This document shows, piece by piece, positions 8,430 to 16,410 of a stretch of 64,000 bases of DNA. This stretch comes from Streptomyces sp. NBC_01283 (GTDB lineage: Bacteria; Actinomycetota; Actinomycetes; Streptomycetales; Streptomycetaceae). The notes below the pieces were generated by a model. It worked only from the letters and a program-made list of their open reading frames with translations. It did not search any database and was not told the origin of the DNA. Made by a program: the position numbers and the translations under genes. Location: NCBI RefSeq assembly GCF_041435335.1, contig NZ_CP108430.1, forward strand, positions 1,984,001-2,048,000, in the 5' to 3' direction. Numbering within the stretch: the stretch's first letter is position 1; every line of letters starts with the position of its first letter.

Positions 8430-10328
8430 ATGCCATCAGCTCTCCGTGTACGCCTCAGATCCCTCCGCACCGCCACGGCCGCCTTGACCGTCGTCGCCGT
8501 CGGGGCACTCCTCCCCGGACCCGCGGCGCAGGCGGCTCCGGACGCCCGCGCGGCGGGGTTCGAGCAGCAGGTGCTCTTCAAGGCCTCGCAGGACCCGGGA
8601 TACGCCTGCTACCGCATCCCCGCCGTGGTGAAGACGGTGAAGGGCACGCTCCTCGCCTTCGCCGAGGGGCGGACGAACGACTGCAGTGACGCGGGCGACA
8701 TAGACATCGTCGTCAAGCGGTCGGACGACGGCGGACGCACCTGGAGCCCGCTCCAGGTCGTCAACGAAGGCGCGGGCGACACGCACGGCAACCCCGCGCC
8801 GATCGTGGACCGCAGGACCGGCCGCATCCTCCTGGCGGAGACGTACAACACGGGCCGCACGGACGGCGGGAACTGCGCCGTCCCCTGCGACCGCACCCCG
8901 CACCTCCAGTACAGCGACGACGACGGCCGCAGCTGGTCGGCGCCCCGCGATCTGAGCGACCAGATCCTGCCCGCCGACTGGAACTCCTGGTACGCGACGG
9001 GACCCGTGCACGGCCTCCAGCTGACCCGCGGCCGGCACGCGGGGCGGCTCGTCTTCACCGTCAACACCGAGACGTGGAACGGAAGTCGGGTCACCGCGAA
9101 CCACGCGTCCCTGATCGTCAGCGACGACGGCGGCGACAACTGGCGGATCGGCGCCGAGGATTCGTACCCGATAGCGCAGGACGGAACGTTCCGGCAGAAG
9201 CCGTCGGAGATGACCATCACGGAGCGCCCGGACGGGGCGGTCTACGTCAGCGGGCGTGAACAGGACGGCACGGATCTCGGACATCGCGCCCACACGATCA
9301 GCCGTGACGGGGGCGACAGCTTCGTCGCGCCGTTCAAGGCCATCCCCGATCTCTACACGCCCCAAGTCCAGGGTTCCACACTGCAGTTCGGCAAGCGGAT
9401 GCTGCTCGCCTGCCCCGGCGACCCCGACCGCCGCCGCACCATGCAGATCCGCTCGTCCTACGACGGCGGACGCACCTGGGACAGCGTGGACCGCGGCACG
9501 ACCGTCACCACGGACTGGTCCGGCTACTCGGACCTGGTGCGGGCCGACGACGACCACGTGGGTCTGATGTACGAGGGCGGGGCGGTCGACGCGCGCGACG
9601 AGATCCGCTTCGCGCGCTTCACCGAGGACTGGCTGCAGCCGCGCCGGGGCCCGGACCCGACGACCACCGACCGCGCGCCGTACGCGCGACCCGCAGCCGT
9701 GCTCGGCGGCGCGTCCACCACGGACGGCCGGTTCGGCAGTGCCATCGCCCTCGACGGCCGGAACGATGCCGTGCGCCTGCCCTTCCGCCGCCAACTCCCG
9801 CTGGGCACGAAGGACTTCACTGCCTCCCTCTGGTTCCGCTACTCCGCGACCACCGGTGAACAGCCGCTGCTCTGGATGGGCGGCATCGGCACCAACCAGC
9901 CGCAGGTCTGGCTGCGCGGCGAGCCCGCGAGCAACCGCGTCACGGGCCTGATCACCACGCGCGAAGGCTCCACTCCCCCGAAGTCCGCGTCCGTGCGCAC
10001 CACGAACGCCTACAACGACGGCCAGTGGCACCACATCGCCCTGCGTCGCGGCGGAGGACAGCTGACGATGTCCCTCGACGGCACACAGATCAGCACCGCC
10101 GACGTCCCGGGCTCGGTCACCCGCACCTCCGGGTACGGGTTCCACGTCGGCCAACGGGTCGACAGTCGCGCCCATTTCACCGGCTCGATCGATGAAGTAC
10201 GCGTCTATGACCGGGCGTTGAGCGACGCCGAACTCGCCGAACTCGGCCAGGACGGCGGCGCCAAGGCGCCTGTGACGCGGGACACCGTCGCATGGCTCCC
10301 CATGGACCACGTCCGCGCGAGCAACTAA
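8430..10328 (+). CDS. secreted exo-alpha-sialidase with C-terminal LamG domain
   Basis: A 632-residue extracellular neuraminidase (GH33-like six-bladed propeller). A signal peptide ends near PAAQAAPDARA. The catalytic domain opens with the YRIPAVV form of the F/YRIP motif (arginine-triad residue) and has at least five Asp boxes: SDDGGRTWSP, SDDDGRSWSA, SDDGGDNWRI, SRDGGDSF and SYDGGRTWDS. Residues from about 440 form a LamG/concanavalin-like domain (SLWFRYSATTG... GSIDEVRVYDRALSDAE), often a carbohydrate-binding module. ATG 8430 is chosen because GAAGGG (8413-8418) sits about 11 nt upstream; GTG 8418 is an alternative. It would release terminal sialic acids outside the cell. Confidence 0.9.
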   Translation: MPSALRVRLRSLRTATAALTVVAVGALLPGPAAQAAPDARAAGFEQQVLFKASQDPGYACYRIPAVVKTVKGTLLAFAEGRTNDCSDAGDIDIVVKRSDDGGRTWSPLQVVNEGAGDTHGNPAPIVDRRTGRILLAETYNTGRTDGGNCAVPCDRTPHLQYSDDDGRSWSAPRDLSDQILPADWNSWYATGPVHGLQLTRGRHAGRLVFTVNTETWNGSRVTANHASLIVSDDGGDNWRIGAEDSYPIAQDGTFRQKPSEMTITERPDGAVYVSGREQDGTDLGHRAHTISRDGGDSFVAPFKAIPDLYTPQVQGSTLQFGKRMLLACPGDPDRRRTMQIRSSYDGGRTWDSVDRGTTVTTDWSGYSDLVRADDDHVGLMYEGGAVDARDEIRFARFTEDWLQPRRGPDPTTTDRAPYARPAAVLGGASTTDGRFGSAIALDGRNDAVRLPFRRQLPLGTKDFTASLWFRYSATTGEQPLLWMGGIGTNQPQVWLRGEPASNRVTGLITTREGSTPPKSASVRTTNAYNDGQWHHIALRRGGGQLTMSLDGTQISTADVPGSVTRTSGYGFHVGQRVDSRAHFTGSIDEVRVYDRALSDAELAELGQDGGAKAPVTRDTVAWLPMDHVRASN

Positions 10329-10338
10329 CGTCCCGCAC

Positions 10339-11595
10339 GTGTCCGCCGACCAAGGTCCACGCGGCGGCCCGAGCGCGCGCAGGATCTGGATCGTCCTGCT
10401 GCTCGCCCTGGCCTGCGCGGCCGTGCTGCTCACCGCCCTCCCGGACGACCGGGAGGGCGGCGACGCATGTCAGGCACGCACCGTCTCGTCCTGGACCGCC
10501 GACGACAAGGTCACCGGGGCGTTCGCCCGCTACGGCGACGACACGGCGCGGGCGGACGACTGGACCGGCGGCGACGGCACGCACTCGGTACGGCTGCCGG
10601 ACGGACGGCTGCTGTGGCTGTTCTCCGACACCTTCCTCGGCCAGGTGCACGCCCCGCCCAACCCGGTGGGCCAGCCCCACACCTGGCGTGACGCGACGGC
10701 GCCCATGGTCCGCAACTCGGGCGTGGTGATGTCGCGTTCGGGCACCCTGGAACGCACCCTGCCCGCCCCGCTCTTCGCCGATCCGGCGCCGCAGCAGTGG
10801 CGCTGGCCGGTCGCCGCGAAGGTGGAGCCCCGCTCCCCCGGCTCCTCCGAAGACGTCGTACGCGTCCTGCTGTGGACCCGCGCCAACGGCACCGGCCCGT
10901 GGATCTACGGGGTGCCGACCGCCACCGAGGTCGCCACGCTCTCGCTGCCCGATCTGCGCGTCGAGGGGATCGTCAAGGTCTCCGACCAGCAGTCCGTGCG
11001 CGATCTCGACAAGCGCGTCCTGTACGGCACGACGACGGTCGACGACGGCGACTGGACCTACGTCTTCGGCGGCAACGACGGCAAGGCCGTCTCGCGCCCC
11101 GCCTCGCACGCCTATGTGGCCCGCGTCCCCAAGGGCAGGCTGGCGGAGCCCGGCGCGTGGCGGTACTGGGACGGCGGGGACTGGACCGAGTCCGGGAAGC
11201 CGCGGGCCGTCCTCGGCGACGGCGAACGCAAGGGCGTGGGCAGCGCGTTCACGGTGGGGCGGGTGAAGGGGACGTACGTCCTGTTCACGATGGCTGCGGG
11301 GACCGAGGGCCTGACCAACGTGACCTCCTACTGGGCGTGTTCGCCCACCGGTCCCTGGCACGGCCCCGCGAAGGGCTTCGCGCCGCCCCTGCCGAAGGAC
11401 GGGGCGGCCGATCAGGACACGGCCGCGTACAACCCCCAGGCCCATCCCGCGCTCAGCGGGAACGGGCGGCTGCTGCTCAGCTACGACGTCAACTGGCTGG
11501 ACGCGGCGCCCGCGAGCGCGGCGGCCAACGTCAGCCGGAACGTGTCGCTGTACCGGCCGCGGTTCGTGTCCGTTCGACTGGCGACGGCTCAGTGA
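10339..11595 (+). CDS. membrane-anchored beta-propeller-like protein (DUF4185/DUF5005-type)
   Basis: A 418-residue protein with one N-terminal membrane segment (RIWIVLLLALACAAVLLTAL, about 15-34) and a large exported domain. That domain has features of glycosidase-like propellers: 'LPDGRLLWLFSDTFLG', 'VFGGNDG' and 'HPALSGNGRLLLSYDVNW'. These resemble DUF4185/DUF5005 proteins, a fold related to GH43/GH117-type enzymes, but I cannot assign catalytic residues with certainty. It starts with GTG 10 bp after the sialidase, so it is probably co-expressed and acts on surface or host-type glycans. The last 65 bp overlap the convergent transporter gene on the opposite strand. Confidence 0.65.
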   Translation: MSADQGPRGGPSARRIWIVLLLALACAAVLLTALPDDREGGDACQARTVSSWTADDKVTGAFARYGDDTARADDWTGGDGTHSVRLPDGRLLWLFSDTFLGQVHAPPNPVGQPHTWRDATAPMVRNSGVVMSRSGTLERTLPAPLFADPAPQQWRWPVAAKVEPRSPGSSEDVVRVLLWTRANGTGPWIYGVPTATEVATLSLPDLRVEGIVKVSDQQSVRDLDKRVLYGTTTVDDGDWTYVFGGNDGKAVSRPASHAYVARVPKGRLAEPGAWRYWDGGDWTESGKPRAVLGDGERKGVGSAFTVGRVKGTYVLFTMAAGTEGLTNVTSYWACSPTGPWHGPAKGFAPPLPKDGAADQDTAAYNPQAHPALSGNGRLLLSYDVNWLDAAPASAAANVSRNVSLYRPRFVSVRLATAQ

Positions 11596-12571
11596 CGAAG
11601 TCCTCGGGGTCACGCGAGCGCCGCTTGGCGATCACCGCGCAGACCATCAGCTGCATCTGGTGGAAGAGCATCAGCGGCAGCACGGCGAGCGAGGCCTGCG
11701 CCCCGAACAGGACGCTCGCCATGGGCAGTCCGGCCGCGAGGGACTTCTTCGACCCGGCGAACTGGATGGCGATGCGGTCCCCGCGGCCGAAGCCGAGCCG
11801 CTTGGCCCCGTACCAGGTGAGGGCGAGCATCACGGCGAGCAGCACCGCCTCGACACCGAGCAGCGCGCCGAGCCGCAGCGGCGTCACCTGGTGCCAGATG
11901 CCCTGCACCATGCCCTCGCTGAACGCGGTGTAGACGACGAGCAGGATCGAGCCGCGGTCGACGAGGCCGAGGACCTTCTTGTTCCGTGCGATGAACCCGC
12001 CGATCCAGCGGCGCAGGAACTGACCGGCCAGGAACGGCACGAGGAGCTGCAGCACGATCTTCAGGACCGAGTCCGCGGAGAACCCGCCCCCGCTGTTGCC
12101 GAGCAGGGCGGCGGCGAGCAGCGGTGTGAGGACGATGCCGGCCAGTGAGGAGAAGGAGCCCGCGCAGATCGCCGCGGGCACGTTGCCGCGGGCCATGGAG
12201 GTGAAGGCGATCGACGACTGGATCGTGGAGGGCACGAGCGTGAGGAAGAGGAACCCGCTGTAGAGGGCGGGCGTCAGGACGTACGGCACGAGGCCCTTGG
12301 CCGCGAGCCCGAGCAGCGGGAAGACCAGGAACGTACAGGCGAGGACGGTGACATGGAGCCGCCAGTGCTTGAGCCCGTCCAGCGCCTCACGGGTGGAGAG
12401 CCGTGCTCCGTAGAGGAAGAAGAGCAGCGCGACGGCCGCCGTGGAGGCACCGCCCGCCACATCGGCGCCCATGCCGCGCGCGGGCAGCAGCGCGGCGACG
12501 CCTACTGTGCCGAGCAACGCCAGGATGTAGGGGTCGATCGGCATCCAGGTGGGCCAGCTCGGGCGTTTCAC
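11531..12571 (-). CDS. bile acid:sodium symporter family (YfeH-like) membrane transporter
   Basis: A 346-residue integral membrane protein with about ten hydrophobic segments, matching the SBF-like/YfeH group: 'STAAVALLFFLYGARLS', 'WRLHVTVLACTFLVFPLLG', 'STIQSSIAFTSMARGNVPAAICAGSFSSLAGI' and 'FAGSKKSLAAGLPMASVLF'. The GTG at 12571 (VKRPSWPTWMPIDPYIL) gives the N-terminus typical of YfeH; GTG 12625 would add 18 residues. It diverges from a LysR regulator, its probable controller. The substrate (an organic anion or sulfonate) is unknown. Its C-terminal codons overlap the end of the preceding plus-strand gene by 65 bp. Confidence 0.85.
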   Translation of the reverse strand: MKRPSWPTWMPIDPYILALLGTVGVAALLPARGMGADVAGGASTAAVALLFFLYGARLSTREALDGLKHWRLHVTVLACTFLVFPLLGLAAKGLVPYVLTPALYSGFLFLTLVPSTIQSSIAFTSMARGNVPAAICAGSFSSLAGIVLTPLLAAALLGNSGGGFSADSVLKIVLQLLVPFLAGQFLRRWIGGFIARNKKVLGLVDRGSILLVVYTAFSEGMVQGIWHQVTPLRLGALLGVEAVLLAVMLALTWYGAKRLGFGRGDRIAIQFAGSKKSLAAGLPMASVLFGAQASLAVLPLMLFHQMQLMVCAVIAKRRSRDPEDFVTEPSPVERTRTAAGTATRSG

Positions 12572-12631
12572 TTCGCTCCATCGGTTCGGTTCATGTCGTG
12601 CCCTCTCGATGATCCTCCTGATCACCGCGAT

Positions 12632-12642
12632 CGGGAATCCCG
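12632..12642. promoter_or_regulatory. palindrome between BASS transporter and LysR gene
   Basis: CGGGAATCCCG, a palindrome with 5-bp arms around one base, lies 45 bp before the LysR start and about 60 bp before the divergent transporter. It is a plausible LysR binding site, by position only. Confidence 0.35.
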
Positions 12643-12686
12643 GATACCGCTCTGACTGTCATCACGTTCCGCGATAACCTTGTGCC

Positions 12687-13559
12687 ATGTACGACCCCGC
12701 CCAGCTCCGTACGTTTCTCGCCGTGGCCCAGACGTTGAGCTTCACTCAGGCCGCCCGGCGCCTGGGTCTTCGCCAGTCCACGGTGAGCCAGCACGTACGC
12801 CGCCTGGAGGACGCCACCGGCCGCCAGCTCTTCGCGCGCGACACGCACTCCGTGGAGCTGACCGAGGACGGCGAGGCGATGCTCGGCTTCGCGCGGCGGA
12901 TCCTGGAGGTGCACGAGCAGGCGACGGCGTTCTTCACCGGGACGCGGCTCGGCGGGCGGCTGCGGTTCGGGGCGTCGGAGGACTTCGTCCTGACCCGGCT
13001 CACCGACATCCTCGAGTCGTTCCGGCACGACCACCCCGACGTCGACCTGGAGCTGACGGTCGAGCTGTCCGGCACGCTGCACGAGCGTCTCGACGCGGGC
13101 AAGCTCGATCTGGTGCTCGCCAAGCGGCGGCCCGAGGATCCGCGCGGTGAGCTGGTCTGGCACGACGAGCTGGTCTGGATCGGCGCCGAGCGGCTTCGCC
13201 TGGACCCCGAGCGGCCGGTGCCGCTCATCGTGTTCCCGCCGCCCGGCATCAGCCGCGCCCTCGCCCTGGAAGCTCTGGAGCGGCGCGGCCGTGCCTGGCG
13301 GATCGCCTGCACGAGCGGCAGCCTGAACGGCCTGGTCGCCGCGGCCCGCGCAGGCCTCGGCGTGATGGCGCACTCCCACGGTCTGATCCCGCCGGGCCTG
13401 GAGCGGGTCCCGGAGCGGGCGGGCCTGCCGGAGCTGGGCGCGGTCGACTTCGTGCTCCTGCACGGGGAGCGGCGGGCCTCGGCGCAGCGCGCGGCGGACG
13501 CGCTCGCGGCATCGATCCTCGCGGGCGGCGACCGGCTGCACCGGCGGCGCCAGCGGTGA
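12687..13559 (+). CDS. LysR-family transcriptional regulator
   Basis: A 290-residue LysR regulator. The N-terminal winged helix-turn-helix is textbook (LRTFLAVAQTLSFTQAARRLGLRQSTVSQHVRRLE), followed by the effector-binding periplasmic-protein fold from about residue 90 (GRLRFGASEDFVLTRL). Two TTG/GTG-free codons upstream are not needed; ATG 12687 fits the family start MYDPAQL. Divergent arrangement with the YfeH-like transporter suggests that it senses the transported ligand and controls that gene. Confidence 0.9.
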   Translation: MYDPAQLRTFLAVAQTLSFTQAARRLGLRQSTVSQHVRRLEDATGRQLFARDTHSVELTEDGEAMLGFARRILEVHEQATAFFTGTRLGGRLRFGASEDFVLTRLTDILESFRHDHPDVDLELTVELSGTLHERLDAGKLDLVLAKRRPEDPRGELVWHDELVWIGAERLRLDPERPVPLIVFPPPGISRALALEALERRGRAWRIACTSGSLNGLVAAARAGLGVMAHSHGLIPPGLERVPERAGLPELGAVDFVLLHGERRASAQRAADALAASILAGGDRLHRRRQR

Positions 13560-13568
13560 CGGACGGTT

Positions 13569-14579
13569 TCAGCGCGGATAGGGCCGGTACGTGAGCTGCT
13601 TGACGCGGCGCATGAAGGGCGCCGTCTCGACGTGCTGGACGCCGTCGAGCTGCCCCAGCTTCTGGCTGAGGTAGGTGTAGAGGGCGGGGATGTCCCGGGC
13701 CACGGCCGTCGCCATGAGGTTGGAGGGGCCCGCCACGGCGGTGGCGTGGGCGATCTCTGCATGGGATGCGAGGGCCTTGCCCACCGAGTCCATGGCCCAG
13801 GGTGCGGTGGTGATCCAGAGCATCGTGCCGACGCGCAGGCCGATGAGGGCATCGGCGTACTCGATGTCGATGTAGATCACGCCGGACGCGAGGAGCGCGC
13901 CGAGGCGGCGCTTGACGGCCGACTCCGAACGCCCTGTGGCCTGCTGGAGCTCCGGGTAGGTCGCGCGGCCGTCCTGTTCGAGCGCGGCGACGAGCGGTTC
14001 GTCCTCCGGCTCGATCCGCAGGGGCGCCCCGTCCCGTACGGCGGGCGCGGGTGGTGTGCAGCGCAGGGCAGCGACCTGCTCGTCACTGAGCGGCCCGTGC
14101 TTCATCAGCCAGCCGTCGGGGCCGCCGAAGAACCGGTGCAGCATCTGCTGGGCGCGGATGTCGACGATGTGCGGGGTGCGCGGCAGCTTGGCGAGCAGCA
14201 GCTCGTCCTGGTCGGTGCGGGTGCGGGGGCGGGTGCAGCAGACGACCTCGGTGCCGCCGGAGGTGAGGCCGATCCATGAGGTGTCGGGGCGGCGCGCCAG
14301 GGCGGTGGCGATGGCGTCGGCGCCGTCGGGGGCGCAGCGGAGACGCAGCATCCACTGGTCCTGGCCGAGCTTCTCGTGGTCCCGGACGGCGACGATCCGC
14401 AGGTTTCCGTCGGAGACCAGCTTGCGGTAGCGGCGGGCGACGGTCTGGTCGGAGACGCCGAGAACCGCGGCGATCTTGCTGAAGGGCGCACGCCCGTCGA
14501 GCTCCAGGGCCTGGAGGAGTTTGACGTCGAGCGGATCCGGCGCGTCCGGCATGGCGGATTCCATCGATGCAGCACCCAT
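13569..14579 (-). CDS. Lrp/AsnC-family regulator with two HTH-RAM modules
   Basis: A 336-residue protein made of two AsnC-like units. Helix-turn-helix 1 is LDVKLLQALELDGRAPFSKIAAVLGVSDQTVARRYRKL (split across the start region) and helix-turn-helix 2 is around 'PLVAALEQDGRATYPELQQATGRSESAVKRRL'. Each is followed by an effector (RAM-like) domain, so one chain mimics a dimer, a form common in actinomycetes. ATG 14579 is chosen because GAAGGA lies 11 nt upstream; ATG 14564 is possible. It diverges from a drug-efflux-type transporter, with 11-bp-phased repeats between them. Confidence 0.85.
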   Translation of the reverse strand: MGAASMESAMPDAPDPLDVKLLQALELDGRAPFSKIAAVLGVSDQTVARRYRKLVSDGNLRIVAVRDHEKLGQDQWMLRLRCAPDGADAIATALARRPDTSWIGLTSGGTEVVCCTRPRTRTDQDELLLAKLPRTPHIVDIRAQQMLHRFFGGPDGWLMKHGPLSDEQVAALRCTPPAPAVRDGAPLRIEPEDEPLVAALEQDGRATYPELQQATGRSESAVKRRLGALLASGVIYIDIEYADALIGLRVGTMLWITTAPWAMDSVGKALASHAEIAHATAVAGPSNLMATAVARDIPALYTYLSQKLGQLDGVQHVETAPFMRRVKQLTYRPYPR

Positions 14580-14658
14580 CGGTGTCGGATTCCTTCGTTC
14601 TGGCGTGACTGGTGACGGGGATCGTCCGAGCGGACCCCATCGTACGAGGCATGCGCAC

Positions 14659-14698
14659 GCGTCGCACCTGCGTCGCACACGCGTCGTAGAAGTCGCAC
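14659..14698. promoter_or_regulatory. 11-bp phased repeats in the Lrp/MFS divergent region
   Basis: GCGTCGCAC at 14659-14667 and 14670-14678, GCGTCGTAG at 14681-14689 and AGTCGCAC at 14691-14698 recur with an 11-bp period immediately before the MFS gene. Repeats spaced by one helical turn suit a multimeric, DNA-wrapping regulator of the Lrp type; binding is inference. Confidence 0.4.
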
Positions 14699-14712
14699 GA
14701 GGAGATCTGAGA

Positions 14713-16206
14713 ATGCGTACATGGGGGCCGCTCACAGCGGTATGCCTGGGGACGTTCATGCTGCTGCTGGACGTGACCATCGTGGTCGTGGCACTGCCCG
14801 ACATGGCGAGGGCGCTAGATGCCTCGCTGAGTGATCTGCAATGGGTGATCGACGGTTACGCCCTGGCGCTCGCCGCGCTGTTGCTCGGTGTCGGCGCCGC
14901 GGCGGACGTGCTCGGCAGGCGGCGGCTGAACGTGGTGGGCACCGCGGTCTTCGCGCTCGCCTCGCTCGGCTGCGGTCTCGCCACGAACGCGGAGGTCCTG
15001 GTGGCCGCCCGCGCCCTGCAGGGGCTCGGCGCCGCCGCGATGTTCGCGACGACACTGCCGCTGCTCGGCGCCGCCTACCAGGGCCGCGACCGGTCGGTCG
15101 CGCTCGGCGTCTGGGGCGCGGTCAGCGGGGCCGCGGCGGCGATGGGGCCGATCGTCGGCGGGCTGCTCACCGAGGGGCCCGGCTGGCGGTGGATCTTCTT
15201 CGTGAACCTGCCGGTGAGCGTGGCGTCGATATGGCTGACACGGCGCCTGGTGCCGGAGTCGAAGGGCCTGGCGGGACGCCGGGTCGACTGGGCGGGCACG
15301 GTGACGTTCGCACTGTTCGCGGGCGCACTGACATACGGAGTGGTGCGGGCCGGTTCGGAGGGCTGGACGTCGGCGCCCACCGTGGTGACCCTCGCGGTCT
15401 CGCTGCTCGCGCTCGCCGCCTTCGTGGCCGTCGAACGCCGCGTCGCGCACCCGCTGCTCGACCTGAAGCTCCTGCGCGTGCCCGCCTTCACGGGGATCCT
15501 GGTCGGCGCGATCGGTTACAACGCCGCCGCGTTCGGTCTGATGCCCTACCTCTCGATCTGGCTGCAGACCGTGCTCGGCATGAGCCCGGTGACCGGCAGC
15601 CTCGTCATGCTGCCGCTCGCCGCGACCTCGTTCCTCGTGGCCGCGGTCGGCGGACGGCTGCTGCACGGGGTGCCCGCACGCCTGACCATCGGCGTGGGAC
15701 TGCTCCTCATCGGCGCCGGCGGGGTCGCCCTCGCGGTGCTCGACGCCGGGTCGTCCTGGGGCGCGCTCATCCCCGGGCTCACCATCGCGGGGGTCGGCAC
15801 CGGCCTGGTCTCGCCGGCGCTCGGCGGCGCGGCCCTCGCGGCGGTGCCGCCGGAGAACTCGGGGATGGCGGGTGGTGCGGTCAACACCTTCCGGCAGCTC
15901 GGGTACGCGGTCGGCGTGGCCGGTTTCGGCACCGTGCTGACCTCGCGGATGCAGGACTCGCTGGGCCATGACGCGGCTCACACCGTCGCGGGCGGCGGTG
16001 CGTCGGCCGTACGTGGCACGCTTTCCGAGCACACCGTGCGGGCCGCGTTCGCCTCCGGCCTGAACACCGCGGCGGTCGTCGCGGGTGTGGTCGGCCTGGT
16101 GGCCGGAGCGGCGGTCCTGGTCATGGTGCGGTCGGCGCACAGGACACCGGAAGCGAAGGTTCCGGCACCTGCCGAACGCATCCTCGAAGGACAGCCACAG
16201 CCGTAA
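14713..16206 (+). CDS. MFS transporter, DHA2 (14-TMS) drug:H+ antiporter-like
   Basis: A 497-residue major facilitator with about 14 transmembrane segments. Motif C of drug antiporters is recognisable near 'GAVSGAAAAMGPIVGGLLTEGPGWRWIFFVNLPV', and motif A lies around 'GAAADVLGRRRLNVVG'. The N-terminal segment 'LDVTIVVVALPDMARAL' is typical of EmrB/QacA proteins. ATG 14713 has AGGAGA nearby (14699-14704). It most likely exports a toxic small molecule or antibiotic; specificity cannot be read. Regulation by the divergent Lrp protein is inferred. Confidence 0.88.
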   Translation: MRTWGPLTAVCLGTFMLLLDVTIVVVALPDMARALDASLSDLQWVIDGYALALAALLLGVGAAADVLGRRRLNVVGTAVFALASLGCGLATNAEVLVAARALQGLGAAAMFATTLPLLGAAYQGRDRSVALGVWGAVSGAAAAMGPIVGGLLTEGPGWRWIFFVNLPVSVASIWLTRRLVPESKGLAGRRVDWAGTVTFALFAGALTYGVVRAGSEGWTSAPTVVTLAVSLLALAAFVAVERRVAHPLLDLKLLRVPAFTGILVGAIGYNAAAFGLMPYLSIWLQTVLGMSPVTGSLVMLPLAATSFLVAAVGGRLLHGVPARLTIGVGLLLIGAGGVALAVLDAGSSWGALIPGLTIAGVGTGLVSPALGGAALAAVPPENSGMAGGAVNTFRQLGYAVGVAGFGTVLTSRMQDSLGHDAAHTVAGGGASAVRGTLSEHTVRAAFASGLNTAAVVAGVVGLVAGAAVLVMVRSAHRTPEAKVPAPAERILEGQPQP

Positions 16207-16410
16207 CCGCCGCGTACAGATTCCGTGGAGATTACGCCACCGAAACTTACTGAACCGTAAGTATTCTGTCCCGCCTCTCCCCTTGTGGTCGGATTTCACC
16301 GGCTGACCAGCGTGGATGGTACGTACCGAGGGGTCGGTCACCCCTCTCCCGCCGGGCACTGCGGTGGGGTACCGTCACCGGCGCTGTGCGGAGCGCCACA
16401 AGGAGCATCA

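Noticed and set aside
13569..14804. Longer form of the Lrp regulator starting at 14804
   Set aside because: The extra N-terminal residues run through the divergent MFS promoter and gene and are Ser/Arg-rich; the start at 14579 has a good ribosome site.
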